From Rhyzopertha dominica (Eukaryota; Arthropoda; Insecta; Coleoptera; Bostrichidae): 64,000 bases of DNA. Positions 47,064 through 59,300 of this stretch are shown piece after piece. Positions within the stretch are counted from its first letter, which is position 1, and every line of letters starts with the position of its first letter. The notes under the pieces are model-generated. The model was given only the letters and a program-made list of their open reading frames with translations. It had not been told where the DNA came from and did no database searches. Made by a program: the position numbers and the translations under genes. The stretch lies in contig QCXZ01000001.1 of NCBI GenBank assembly GCA_025024175.1, positions 13,640,001 through 13,704,000 on the forward strand. The letters are read 5' to 3'.

Positions 47064-48006
47064 TAAGATTCGAATTTCAGACCTAAAATTCTCTACCTAC
47101 AAATATTTCTTTGTTTTTTTTAACATGGCGTATGATATATATGCACTTCAAGATTCATTTTATGTAATTTTAAAAAAAAGTGATAATACCCAATTGCCAT
47201 GTGTCAAAAATAACAGAGGTTGCTATATTTTAATAAGCGGATCTTATTTTAATAACAGGTTTCAAATTAAAATAAAGCTGCTTAAAAGACAGTGACAGTG
47301 ATTTAGCATGATAGTATTTTTTTATTCTTGAATTTCTCCCAATTNCATGTTTGGTGCTAAATAAAATCATCACTGCTTGTTAAGCAAAGAAATATGAGTA
47401 TCAAAAAATGCTCACCATTATATAAATGCATGGATGTTGAGAGATTTTGGAGTGAGTTGTAGGAAATTATAATAATTTGTGAGAAAATTCAATCTATGGA
47501 AAGTTATTGTGTTAATTTGTTATTGAAACACTGTTTTGAAGCACTTTTTGATGAAACTCATATCCCTAGTTGACACAACAAATGTTTTCAGATTTGCAAT
47601 TCAGAATAAATGATAAAGATTCTAATCAGGGTAACTGCTCTTGCAAGGCATGCTGGAAGAATTTGAGAATTGCTTAAAGATTCAAGAAGGAATGTACACT
47701 GTACTGCATATAGCCCCAGGTTGATATTCAGCAATATTTAGATTTGTCAAAATCTTAAAACTAGTGCAATCATAATTGCTTCTCGGTGAATAAATTATAA
47801 ACCTATAAGCGAGCAAAGTGGATAGTGGTATCTAAAAGTGGGTCTTGCTTTACCAGTTTGGTAAACTTCTTTTAATGTGTAGGTTTGTTTTGTGGGTGTT
47901 TTTTGATTTCTCTGTATACATTATAAGTAACGAGAAAGTAAGTATTTAATTTACAAGTAATTCAAATATCTGGTTATTAGCAGATGTGTTATTCTACATA
48001 AAACAT
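47064..48006. other. no recognised feature
   Basis: AT-rich DNA between the THAP relic and the minus-strand locus; presumably includes 3' UTR of the latter. One n at 47345. Confidence 0.4.
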
Positions 48007-48321
48007 CTAAAAATCTAATTCATCATCACCAAGGCTACCACTACTTGTTCGTTCATTTCTAGTGGGTGCACTGCTGTTTGTTCTGCTACTGTTGCGTTTT
48101 CTCCTTTTTGTATTACTGTAAGTACTCTCATCATCTTCTTCATCAAGCATTATTATCCGTTTTCTCTTCCTGCATTTTCTTTTAGGACGATTCCCATGTG
48201 AAAAATTGTCTTCATTAGTACTATCTTTACATGATGTATTAGACACTTCTTTTCCAATCTGTTCCATATTCACTTTATCTTTCGAATTCGTCTCGGATCG
48301 TTCTGATCCAATAGATGCCAT
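48007..48321 (-). CDS. small basic/acidic protein, possibly nuclear
   Basis: ATG at 48321 opens 104 codons. The middle is strongly basic (RPKRKCRKRKR), followed by an acidic patch (LDEEDDE), a second basic cluster (KRRKRN) and an acidic end (GDDELDF); this resembles a bipartite nuclear localisation region in a disordered protein. It starts 54 bp after the stop of the preceding spliced locus on the same strand, with no acceptor between, so the two might share a transcript. No family is recognised. Confidence 0.4.
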   Translation of the reverse strand: MASIGSERSETNSKDKVNMEQIGKEVSNTSCKDSTNEDNFSHGNRPKRKCRKRKRIIMLDEEDDESTYSNTKRRKRNSSRTNSSAPTRNERTSSGSLGDDELDF

Positions 48322-48375
48322 TTTTATATGATTTAGTTTTAATTATTTACCTATATATAATAATGATTATTATAC

Positions 48376-48815
48376 TTATTGTTTTTCTCCATTTTGTTCT
48401 ACTGCTTCAGAAACTGGTGGTAAATTTTCCTGAAAATTTGTATGTATTATTAGAGTTAAACAGTTTTTTTATATTCTTAATCTTTTTTTATAAACCTCAG
48501 TAATAATCTAAAATATAGTTTTTTCAAGCTATAATGTACCTCTGTAAACATTTGTTTTTTGGCAAGTTTCAGGTGTGCCTTTTGACCAACTAACATTTTT
48601 GTTAAAGTAGTTGTAGAAGTGGTACTAGGTATAGGAATTTGAAGATCAGGAAAAATATTTAATATCGGAGGTCTAGGCTTATCAATGCTGATTTCAACTT
48701 GCACTGTTTCTTCTTCATTATCAATATGAGACTCACTTGTATTTTCAATGGCTAAACCCACCCATTTTGAATCTTTGGCTGCTGGTGGAATATCTTCGGA
48801 GGCGTATATGTTTAT
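48376..48815 (-). CDS. unrecognised spliced locus, 3' two exons
   Basis: Exon 48540-48815 (acceptor tcttttaag; donor GAG/GTACAT) encodes INIYASEDIPPAAKDSKWVG and continues for 92 codons, rich in Pro, Ser, Thr. It joins in phase to 48376-48429 (acceptor aattttcag), which adds ENLPPVSEAVEQNGEKQ and a stop. Good splice signals and phase match argue for a real transcript. I do not recognise the protein; no enzyme motif or membrane segment is seen. A 5' block at 49354-49573 may belong to it, but its donor phase does not fit the exon at 48815, so another exon would be needed between. Confidence 0.45.
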
Positions 48816-49353
48816 CTTAAAAGAATAGAAATCAGTAAAACATTAATTCTTTAGATGCTCACTACATTAAAAGTATACTGAGTCGTGTTGAGGTTTGTGT
48901 GCCGTGATTTTGATACTTCTATCGTTGTTATCAATGTACTTATTTGGTGAACCCATTAACAACATGAGCCCTTTATGCATACACTGTAATTTTGACATGT
49001 GCCAAATAATTAAGCTGTAGGATATTGACAATGATGTCTCCTAAGGTATCAAGGGAATCAAGTCACTGCAGCAATAAATTTGATTCATGTCAAATCTTAA
49101 TTAAATCATATTTTATAACATTATGACCATTACACCTTCATGCCAATTCATTATTCGTCCATGATTTACACTAATTTCTTTTGCTCTATGTGATGTTATA
49201 AGAAAAAAAAAAGACGAACATAATCTTAATAACCAAGTAGGTATAAGCCATATATTTTGAGCATGCCCCATTTTCCGTAAAGTCTAAGAATATCCCATAT
49301 TATCAGGAGTATGTTATACATATTTTAAGAGGGATATGAAGACCACTTGTTAC

Positions 49354-49573
49354 CTTGAATTCGCGTTTTAAAATGCTGAGGATTTCCACCAATACATAAT
49401 AGTAGGGGTGGAATAAAGTCAGGGGAATACTTCTCGCCATAAAATCGTAATGTGGCACTGGGTGGTTTTGGCGAGTGGGTGAATGTCTGTATCAGTGTTG
49501 CAGCGGTTTTCATCTTCAATATTTCAGACTGATGTACTCCATACTCCACTAAGAAATGGCTATTTTTTAACAT
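49354..49573 (-). CDS. possible upstream exon of the unrecognised locus
   Basis: Minus-strand open frame with EYGVHQSEILKMKTAATLI and RFYGEKYSPDFIPPLLLCIG, ending at a donor CAAG/GTAACA. The amino-acid composition looks like real coding sequence. No family is recognised, and the first exon and promoter were not found. Confidence 0.4.
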
Positions 49574-50832
49574 TAATTAAGTATATTTTTTAATACAAGA
49601 ATGAATTTTCTGAAACTGCATGGTCATATAATAGTTAGTCATTACTGCGAAATCGGTCCATAGTATGTCTAGTTTAAGGCTTACAATCCAGAAACTTGTG
49701 ATACACCAAATCGAAGTTTATGAACACTGACATTTCTTAAATATACTGTGAAATATACAGTGTTTAATATTTCAGCACAGTATGAAACTTTATTTTTAAA
49801 CACATTTTTTGCCAGCATTTTCTGAAGCATCACTTAAGATGTTGAACCTACTACAAGTTATTTGTTTTTGATATTTAATAGAAGGTTGCTAATCTATTTA
49901 ACTTTTTATAAAATTTGTCAAAAGTTTGTTTACCTAAAATTGTGTATTTCCCTTATTACCAACAGTAATGAAGTTACTTACTGGAGGATGGTTGTTTTAT
50001 TACATAACATTTGCATTTCTATTTGTACAGTGTGCTTGCCAAGGGTAATCAGTGTTTGAACCCTTTGACTGTGTGGTTTCTGAAACTAATCAATGAAAAT
50101 TATTAAATTTTTAACAAAATGCTATTTTATTTTCATATATTTTGGTAATATGTTCAATGTAACGGACGTGATTAATTTGGTCTTCATTTTGATATTTTAT
50201 ATGAAAGCACTTCTAAAAGAGGAAATCCATTGAGTTGGACGAAATACGTTGCAGTATGTATACTGAAAACCGATTTGATATATGTTTTGATCAGAACAAG
50301 GCCGCATTAAATGTATTATTTAAATGATACTTTCGTGTTTATTTTTTGAGATACAGTTTAAAATAAAATAACTTCTTGTCAAACATGGAAAAAATTTTTT
50401 TTCTCGTATTATGATATGAAAAATGAATATTTTTATGTTAAAGTTTCACGGCCTACTGGATAATATAAAGATGAATTAAAATTTCATAGGAATAAAAAAC
50501 AGGGTGTTCCGTTAAAAAAGAAATAATAGAAACTAGTGTACATTTTAAAAATCATCAATAATCTTTGATGATATATAATATGATATGATATATAAAGATA
50601 CTACTATAGGTAGTACTAGAACAAAAATAGTCAGAAATTTTTTTCATACACCTCTTCCTCAAATCACAAACAACAATTTAATAAAGTAATAACAGCCATA
50701 AAACATAAAACAACCATTAATGGAACTTACAATTATTTCTGCAATAGCAAGCAATAGCAATAGCACAGATTGTGTCGCTTTTAATCGAACAAAATGGTCC
50801 CTTAAACTATATTATCGAGCTAATACTAACTA
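49574..50832. other. no recognised feature
   Basis: AT-rich. One motif acagggtgttccgtt near 50501 resembles a MITE end without a partner. No open frame with resemblance to a family. Confidence 0.35.
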
Positions 50833-51480
50833 ATAACTAATTACGTTATTAGACGGTCGCCCTAGCATACCATATTCTTCAATGACGAAACTGGGTCCAG
50901 CAAGCGTATATAGTATGCCGTATTAAGTGGAAAGGATAAACTCTTATGGTATTAGTTTAACCAAATACGTTATTAAATGGTCCCCTTACACACGATAAGC
51001 TGTAATGACGAAGCTGGGTCCAGCACGCGTATATAGTATGGGGTATTAAGTGGAAAGAATAAACTCTTATGGTATTAGTTTAACCAATCACGTTATTAGA
51101 CGGACGCCATATATACGATAAGCTGAAATGACAAAGCTGGGTCCAGCAAGCATATATAGGATGGCGTATTAACTGGAAAGAATAAACTCTTATGGTATTA
51201 GTTTAACCAAATACGTTATTAGACGTTCGCCCTAGCATACCATATGCTGTAAAGACGAAGCTGTGTCCTACAAGCGTGTACAGGATGGCGTATTAAGTAG
51301 AAAGAATAAACTCTTATGGTATTAGTTTAACCAAATATGTTATTAGACGATCGCCATATATATGATTAGCTGTAGTGACAAAGCTGGGTCCAGCAAGCGT
51401 ATATAGTATGCCGTAGTAAGTGGAAGGAATAAACTCTTATGATATTAGCTTATCCAAATACGTTATTAGATGGTCGCCTT
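50833..51480 (+). repeat. tandem array, ~123-bp unit, about five copies
   Basis: The landmark ctcttatggt recurs at 50941, 51064, 51187, 51311 and (as ctcttatgat) 51434, spacings 123, 123, 124 and 123 bp. Each unit carries acgttattagacggtcgcc, agctgggtccagcaagc and tatagtatgccgtattaag with a few percent divergence. The first unit is partial. The array runs directly into a TTA microsatellite. Confidence 0.92.
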
Positions 51481-51509
51481 ATATATTATTATTATTATTA
51501 TTATTATTA
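51481..51509 (+). repeat. (TTA)n microsatellite
   Basis: About eight perfect TTA/ATT units between the 123-bp array and the recombinase relic. Confidence 0.9.
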
Positions 51510-51669
51510 AATATGACCACGGGCATAACCGGTAATTTTGAGGAGAAAATATACTGGAGAGAAACTAAATCGAAGATTTTTTTAAAAGGTACCGCAGGAG
51601 GAATATTTGCAAGTGTAGGTAGGAAATACATTATTTCAATTTATACATCTAGCTTTTTATTTTGAACAC

Positions 51670-52281
51670 TCTACAGGTCTCAAGTATCATGGGAGTTACA
51701 GGTGCTTATCGATGGCAATGAATTTATTCATGTCCAACACAAAGGCAGTTACTTGCACTTACTCTTTCTGGATATAAAAGCAAACATTACAAGAAGGTTG
51801 ATGATCTTGGAAGAAGCTTTATTAGTCAGTGCTGTAGAAATGTGTCAAAAATACATCAATTTGCGACCTAAAACTGCTGGCGGGAGATTTTTCTTGCGAT
51901 ACATTTAGGCATTAACACAATTTCGAAACCTTTTCAAAAGAGGCTTCAATTTTTGGGTTCCCTGGTCCAGAAGATTATACTGGACATGGAATGAGGCGTT
52001 CTTCGACAACATTATTAGCCAATGCTGGAGCCAATATTACCACTGTCGAGTGTCACACTGGTTGGAAATCAACTACAATAGAGGAAAGTTATATTAAACA
52101 GTGTCCGGCAAGATGGCAGTTTCTGAAAAAAACGAAGGTCCTACCTAATGTCTTTGAAGTTGTGGGCCCTTCCACTCCTTCAAAAACTGTTTATCGAGTG
52201 AATTTGAATAATTCTGGTCAAAATTACAAGATTGTTCTAGAAATAAATATTATTCTTAATATTAGTAATAATTATAAATAA
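51670..52281 (+). pseudogene. Crypton-type tyrosine recombinase, relic
   Basis: Three reading frames together give the catalytic domain of a tyrosine recombinase. Visible: IMGVTGAYRW (first catalytic Arg, followed by a stop), KYINLRPKTAGGRFFLRYI, GINTISKPFQKRLQFLG, then EDYTGHGMRRSSTTLLANAG (the H-x-x-R block), ECHTGWKSTT (second His position with Trp), and EESYI with the nucleophilic Tyr. The style RRSS-TLL and WKSTT is that of Crypton transposons of animals. At least two frameshifts and a stop inactivate it. Confidence 0.75.
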
Positions 52282-54739
52282 AATGCTATAAAATCAAAGC
52301 GTAGCGTTATAAATTTTAATCCACTAGTGTATTAGGTCTCTAATCTGCAAAAAAACAGACTTATTCAACCTTCCTAGTATGGTGATCATGGATAAATAAA
52401 TTAGTCAATAGTGCATACACTAATTGTAACAAGCGCTAACTTTTGCATATAAGAAGAAATTATATTACCGTAAAATGTAACTAACAATATGATTGGAGGT
52501 GATAATATAATCATGTTACCATGGAAATTAGCAAATAAATGGCGTTATTGAAAACAACAACAAAACAGAATTGTGCCAAAGTGACTATTATTTATAGCTA
52601 CGGTTTACAATTGTTTTTAGGTACCTAAATTATAGTGCGTTTGATGCAAAAACTCTTTTACAACACTGCTTCTTAGATATGGAACATTTATGATGTATAT
52701 TTGAGTTTTTGGAAGTGATTAAATACTAACAATAAGTAAAACACTTGTCTGTGATCCTACCCCCACACTTTTATTTTCGGCAAATATTCTTCGGCGGATA
52801 AGTAGGTATAACTAAATTAAAACGGTAAAAAGGTTCAAACATAATATAAATATAAATAAATATAAAATAGTGTGTTATGGGAAAGGAATTTGTTTATATT
52901 ACATTTTTGACCTTATTAATGAGATAAGAGGGTTATTTAAAGGTGTGATATCCTATGATTTAAATTGCCTTACATGTATAAGGTATGTAGTGATTGAAAT
53001 GCTGGCATTTGACTTACCAAAAAAAAGTTTGGAAGTGTTTAACTCATTAGTACGGAATATTTATGTTGCTTATTTATCATGTATGTTTATTTTCAGTGCT
53101 TAAATATTCTCCATTTTTCTAGGACTTGTTTGTTTCATTTGTTTTCAGTTGAAATAGGTACCTACTTAATATGCATAAAAATTATTTGTAGATAGATGTA
53201 GTAGAATCAAAAAAAATAATGAAAAGTTTATTGTGTTTAATATGCGGATCTAAGATTATGGAAATTTGTATTGTTTATATTGTAATACACGAATACATGA
53301 AACATTACTTATTCCCGCACTGTCCAGTGGCTAGCAGTTAAACATACCTACTTTTTTCTGGCATTAATATATAATGCCTGAATTGAGTTATTATGAACAT
53401 GTATGATATTTTTTCATTTCTTCATATGCCTGTAAACCCATTAATATAATGACCTAAACTAGTATTAATATCATTTTACAGTTTGTGTTAGTTTTTGTCA
53501 AATGTGACAGAATGAAGTCAAAATGAGAGATTTAAATCAAATACTGTACTATTATAACAGTAAAGTATTTGGTTAAATCGAGCAGATAATGCATCATGTT
53601 AAATTGCTGCAAACTGACGGGTCAATCTAAAGTGTAACGTGATCACAATGTATACTGTATATCTTTCTGTTTTTTATAAAACAAAAATTACTGATTTAAT
53701 GTAGTATAAATTAAAAAATAAAAAAATTAAATTTAAATTAATGAAAGCTAATGATCATTGACCAGGTCCTTATTACTATTTAATAAACGGTGGAGTGCCG
53801 TATAAAATTGTCGTTGAACGTGTACGCGATGCAGATGTTAATATCTGAAAAATTCGGGATCGTTTATGTCAGCAAGTACCTACAAAACAGAAGGTGTGTA
53901 AGTGAACGAATCGCATTTTCTTTTTTGAGAATCAACTATATTGCTACTTATGCAATAATTCGTGTCGTGTCAATTGCTAATAATACTTTGTTTAATAATT
54001 TCAAGGTACGTTCAAATAAACTGTAACCTCAGATTTAAATATAAGAATGCTAAATACTTTATTTTTAGAAATACTTATCTAAATATATTCTGGCATATCA
54101 GATTTATTTATTGTTACTTCAGAGATGTATTTTATATTTAAATATACCAAATAAATTGTTTCACTAGAAATAATGTAAGTACATATAATTTCTTCTGTAA
54201 TGTATGTGGTCGTCGTAATGCTTATAAAATAAATCCTTTTTCTCAGTATTTTAGTTGATTTATAAAAAATAAAGCAGACCTCAATGTAATAAGTAAGTAA
54301 AATTCAACATTCACAGTTAAATTAATACTACGATTGTGGCAGAGTTTGCACACCATGACATTTGGCCGGGTTACCCTAATGCACGAAGTGCTTGCCTTTG
54401 ACACAAAATTTTGTTCCTATATATTCAAGTTATCGCGACAATTCCTCCAATGATATAAAATTCCACCCTCCCTGTATAACTTTGCCGTTGAAAGTTTTTC
54501 TAATTTTAAAAAATATAGTGTCTGGATACTTCGAAATAATAACACTACGCACCTCAATTTTATTTCGCTCCGTTTCAAGCGAATTTGAAGCGAATATAGC
54601 AATGGGCCTGTTTCACATTTCGGGAATTACGAAAATCTTTATATTGAGCTAATCTACAGTGGCCAAAAATGAATGTGGGTGAAGTTATTTAGTGCCATTC
54701 CTTCACATTTTTATGAATTTTGCTAATGAAATTTGACTA
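52282..54739. other. intergenic, no recognised feature
   Basis: AT-rich, with short open frames (52870-53103, 53790-54026, 54392-54652) lacking family resemblance. Confidence 0.4.
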
Positions 54740-55780
54740 TTTAAAATTAATATTCCCCGTGACGTAATTGCGTTCATCGTAATAACACGCATGCGCCGCC
54801 GTTTACGCGTCATTGTGAGCGTGAGGTGTTGCCGGCAGGCTGTTTTTGTTTTGTTTACGATTTGGTCGAAGTGTGTGGTTGTGAACTAAGTGATTCTGCG
54901 ATGCCTAGAAAAAAACTGGTTCACCATATCACCATCAACACAAGGCAGATTGCTTGAATCTGCCTTGGTAAACCCTTCACCTAATTTATTCATCCTAATA
55001 GCACTGACTATACTAGCAAGCAACATACAACACAGTCAAACGAAAACAAACAATGCGTGACAGCGTCGCAAATTGACGCACGTGTTGCAGTTTGGTTCGA
55101 TTGCTAAGCGCGATTGCCAATCTACCCCGCTTTGTACGACCCATATTTACCCGAAAAGTTCACACAAAAAGACAGTTTACGACAGTTATAATAGGACAAA
55201 AACATATACTGGGAACGCAGTTATATGTATATTTCGTTTATCTTGCGCAAAGTAATTCAAATTGGAGGTATATGTAACGCCGTAATGCGTTATAACGTAT
55301 TATGCCGTACGTGTTTGCCGACAAATCAAGAGAATTGGCAATGTCGATTTTGGAATTTCGCGCAGGCGCCTTTNGGTTTTGCGCGAAATGACGTAATATT
55401 TTCCCGCCTTTAAAAATATAATATTATTTTTTATGTGTTAACTGACTTATTCTAAAAATAAAAATAGTCATTTCTGGTACAATTCAACATAAAATTTCAT
55501 TTTTTTAAATAAAAAAAATATGAAGCAGGCCCATTGATTTGCATTTTCAAAATGGATGTCAGCTTATACAAAATTTGAGGAATACTCTTTCAAAATACCT
55601 CAAAAGCCCATCAATAAAGTAGGTTTGACGTTATATATGTATTTTACGCGCGCGACTTTCGGATCCCGGCGAGTCGGCCTTTTGCTACGACAAATGCAAT
55701 GTTGCCATTTACTAGGTCGCGGCCTTATTAGAGGTGGCCATGATCTAACCTAAAATTTGAACGCGCCGTAAAATTGATAG
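54740..55780. other. CpG-rich stretch upstream of endophilin B
   Basis: Contrasts with the AT-rich surroundings: acgcatgcgccgccg at about 54790, tttttgcgcgaaatgacg near 55380 and acgcgcgcgactttcggatc at about 55646. GACGTAATT near 54762 and TGACGTAATATT near 55390 are loosely inverted, so a decayed DNA transposon is possible; a CpG-rich promoter is the alternative. The ATG at 54901 (MPRKKLVHHITI) opens only a short frame. One n at 55374. Confidence 0.35.
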
Positions 55781-56387
55781 TACGAGTGGCGTACGAGTTT
55801 CTACTTATCACAGTTTGAATGACTTATACGACATGCAGTTATTTAGAGATCAGTGCGCATAGGGCATGGGTGTTGTGGATGTTTAATAAATAATAAAGAC
55901 ACGTAATGAGCCGGCTATTGCCCTAAGCTGGCAGGGCCATTAATAAATAAAAAAGTAACCTTTAAGTAGCCAAAGTAACTAGATTCATAAAATCCTGATT
56001 CATACCCCAAATTAAAAAAAAAACAACTTTTACTTAACTATACAGTTATCATTAATATTAGCACTAATAAGGTAGTAGGCACAAGCAACCGAGAGTAGTT
56101 GTATTTCGTCGTAGTGCAAAATGTAGCTTAATAGTTCAAGAGTTCGTAACAAATAAACTTCAAGGTTTTATTATTGATCAGAAGTTGTTATTAAGAATAC
56201 TATTTTGTGATTCGCATAAGTAACTCCTAAAATAATGCTGTTAGTGTTATAGTACTTTTCGTACTACTTCACAGTAACTGGAATAACTAAATGCGATATT
56301 TTAAACCTTCTCCTCACTAGGATTGTAGTTGTATGTACTTCTTGCAAAACAGCCTTGTTAGTGTTTTGCTAGTAATTATTACAGAAC

Positions 56388-59300
56388 ATGATGGATTTTA
56401 ATGTGAAGAAAATTGTTAAGGATGCTGGTGCTGCATTGAGTAGGGTTGTTCAGGTATGAAATGGGAAATTGGTGGTCATATTTTGTCATGATTTAACTAC
56501 GTAACATAATCATGAGAAGTCTGTTCTAATTATTATAATAATTATATACCATTGAAAGTTGATGAATAATGCAAGTCACTTTTGTGCATTTCCAATTCTT
56601 ATTTGAAATCATTTGTAGAATTTAAATGATAAAATATATTCCACGTGACAACACTTAACTGTGGTACTTATGTTCTAAGCAAAATTGTTTACTATTATTT
56701 GTTAGCATTCAAGTTCTTTTTATAGTACACAGAAGAAAAGTTGGGCACATCTGAAAAAACCGAATTAGATGCTCATTTCGAAAATCTCTGGGAACGTGCT
56801 GAAACAACGAAGAATTCCACTGAAAAAATCCTTCGAGATGCAGAAGCTGTTCTTATGCCGAATCCGGGTAATCGGATTGAGGACTTTATTTATGATAAAA
56901 TAGAGAAGAAGCGTCCTGCACGATTAAGTAATTTAGAGTATCTTGGATTAGATATGATAGAAGCGGGTAACCAGTTCGGTCCTGGTACTGGATATGGTGC
57001 AGCTTTAATTAAAGTGGGACAGTATGAACAGAAATTGGGACAGAATGAAAGAGACTTTATTGGTTCAGCAGCAATATGTTTTACTCAGCCTCTAAGGAAG
57101 TTTCTTGAAGGAGAGATGAAAACTATAATGAAAGAGAAAGCATTGCTTGAAAGTAAACGATTAGATCTGGATGCTTGTAAGAATCGAGTGCGCAAGGCTA
57201 GGAGCATGTTAGGAATACAGACGGTAATAGCAAACATTGTTTCAGCATCTTTTATATTTAGTAGGTACCAGAGAATTTAAAAAATGACTTATCTGTACTA
57301 ATCAATATACCTATAATTAATTAAAAACTCTTATGTATGTACACTTGGCATTGGCAGTTCATTAATAGCCTTTAGAAATACACATTGTTAAAGTAAATTT
57401 TTGGAACTGGTAGTTTTACATTAGTTTTTTTGCAAAAAAATTAATAAGTAGGTACTACTATTTTTGAATTTTCTGATTGGCCAAAATAAGTGTGAAACTG
57501 TATCTAGAAAGATGCCAGCTGATATCAGTACCATTAATAGATAAAGGGTTGACATAGGTGTACTAATTGTTTGCATTGCTGATTTGGAATCAGATTTGCA
57601 TGTAACAATGATTTTAATCAAATGGTTACTATTTGTACAGGATAACAGTTGTTTTATTCAGAAGACTGCTTGAAATAGGTCATAGAGATTTTTATTTTTC
57701 AATGTTATTTGTTTTAGTGCATTATAACATTAAGAAATAATTGTTAATAGTATTGTCAGGCTTTTTTTCACTACGTTCATATTTCTAGTTTGGAGTGTTG
57801 GCATACATAAATATATTTTAATAATTGCTGATGATTGCGTAAAAATTTTACTGTTTAACACTTGTTTACACCTCTTAAAAAATATACACTTCACACACAC
57901 ACTACAGAATGTGAGTTTAAAATTACACTAATTTATAATGATAAATTAATTTTAATATGAAATATACTCTCCTGGACAAAATTAATGCACCGATATAATA
58001 AATACTCACAAAAATTGTATTTTGTAAAATAAATTTATAGAAACTAAATGAAAACCCACAGATTAGATTGTTTAAGAATTTAGAACAGTATTATATGTAA
58101 AAATGACGTTACTAGAATTTTATTGTAATAAAATTAACAGTTCTACATAAAGTTACAAAATTGAATAAAACTAAATGGTAAATGTCTAGCTGTAATAACT
58201 GCATTTATACGCTTAGACATGCTTCTAATTAAATTTTGCATGACATTTTGCCAGATGTTTTCTTACTTTATAAGAACTTCATTTTCGAGTTCTTACAGGG
58301 ATGTATGTGCATGCATATTACTACCTTTGCGAAAAGCTCTTAATATGTCTTGTTATTGCTTATGCTTTAATATCTACTTATGTTACTTCAAATTTGTTTT
58401 GTCATTGTCAATTTGCGGCGTCATTTGGAACACTATACCTTGCTTAAACAAATGCAGATACATGTATGGCATCCCGGACTTCGTTACATCCAATTTTATT
58501 TTCCACATTTTTGTTTACTGCTATATATTGATATCGGCCACTACTTTGATTTCACATGACACAGTTCCCGGCTTGTTAGACTGAGGAAGGCTCCGTTCGA
58601 GATCATTTTTAACGCCAAACTAGGGACTGACCTGGTTTAATGCAGACTACCAAAGAAGACGTTCATTTCTTGCACTTTGGCTTTGTCCTGGTCTGCAGCA
58701 ATAAGGCTCCGTTTCATTAAAATGGTTAATCACTTGACTATAGCGGTTTACTTCCAATAAAGTGGCAATATAACGCCGGTAATACCTCTTATTGTGTAAT
58801 GTTAGTGCTTGCACTACCTCAAATTCAATTAAATTTGGTTCATTATTAAACTTCAAATTGTTCGTTATGAATATCCAAATGCATGCAAACAACAATAAAC
58901 ATTTTAACCAGCAAAGAAAAAGTAATAAATAATATCGATTTCCAGCACACTTTATCACGTGAATGATTATGATTAACATAGACACATCACTTTAAAAATA
59001 CCAAACAAATGCAGTTTGTTTATAGAATTGTCAAATAAGGTCCAAAATTCATTTAGGTATTCTCGCTGATGTACAAAATAATATAATATATAAATTTTGA
59101 AATTTATTATATTGGTGCGCTAATCTTGTCCAGGAGTGTATTTCATTGACGGAATGCAAATTACATTCTTTTGAAATTAATATTAAATATTGTCTTAATG
59201 CTTACTCAAAATAGAAGGATGGACTTTCTCCAGAAGTTGTACTGGAACAGGTAATTAATTGAACAAATAAAATAAACAGAATAAATAGATAAAGTTCTGC

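Noticed and set aside
50833..51480. CRISPR-like array
   Set aside because: The whole 123-bp unit is repeated with no unique spacers, and the genome is eukaryotic; it is an ordinary tandem repeat.
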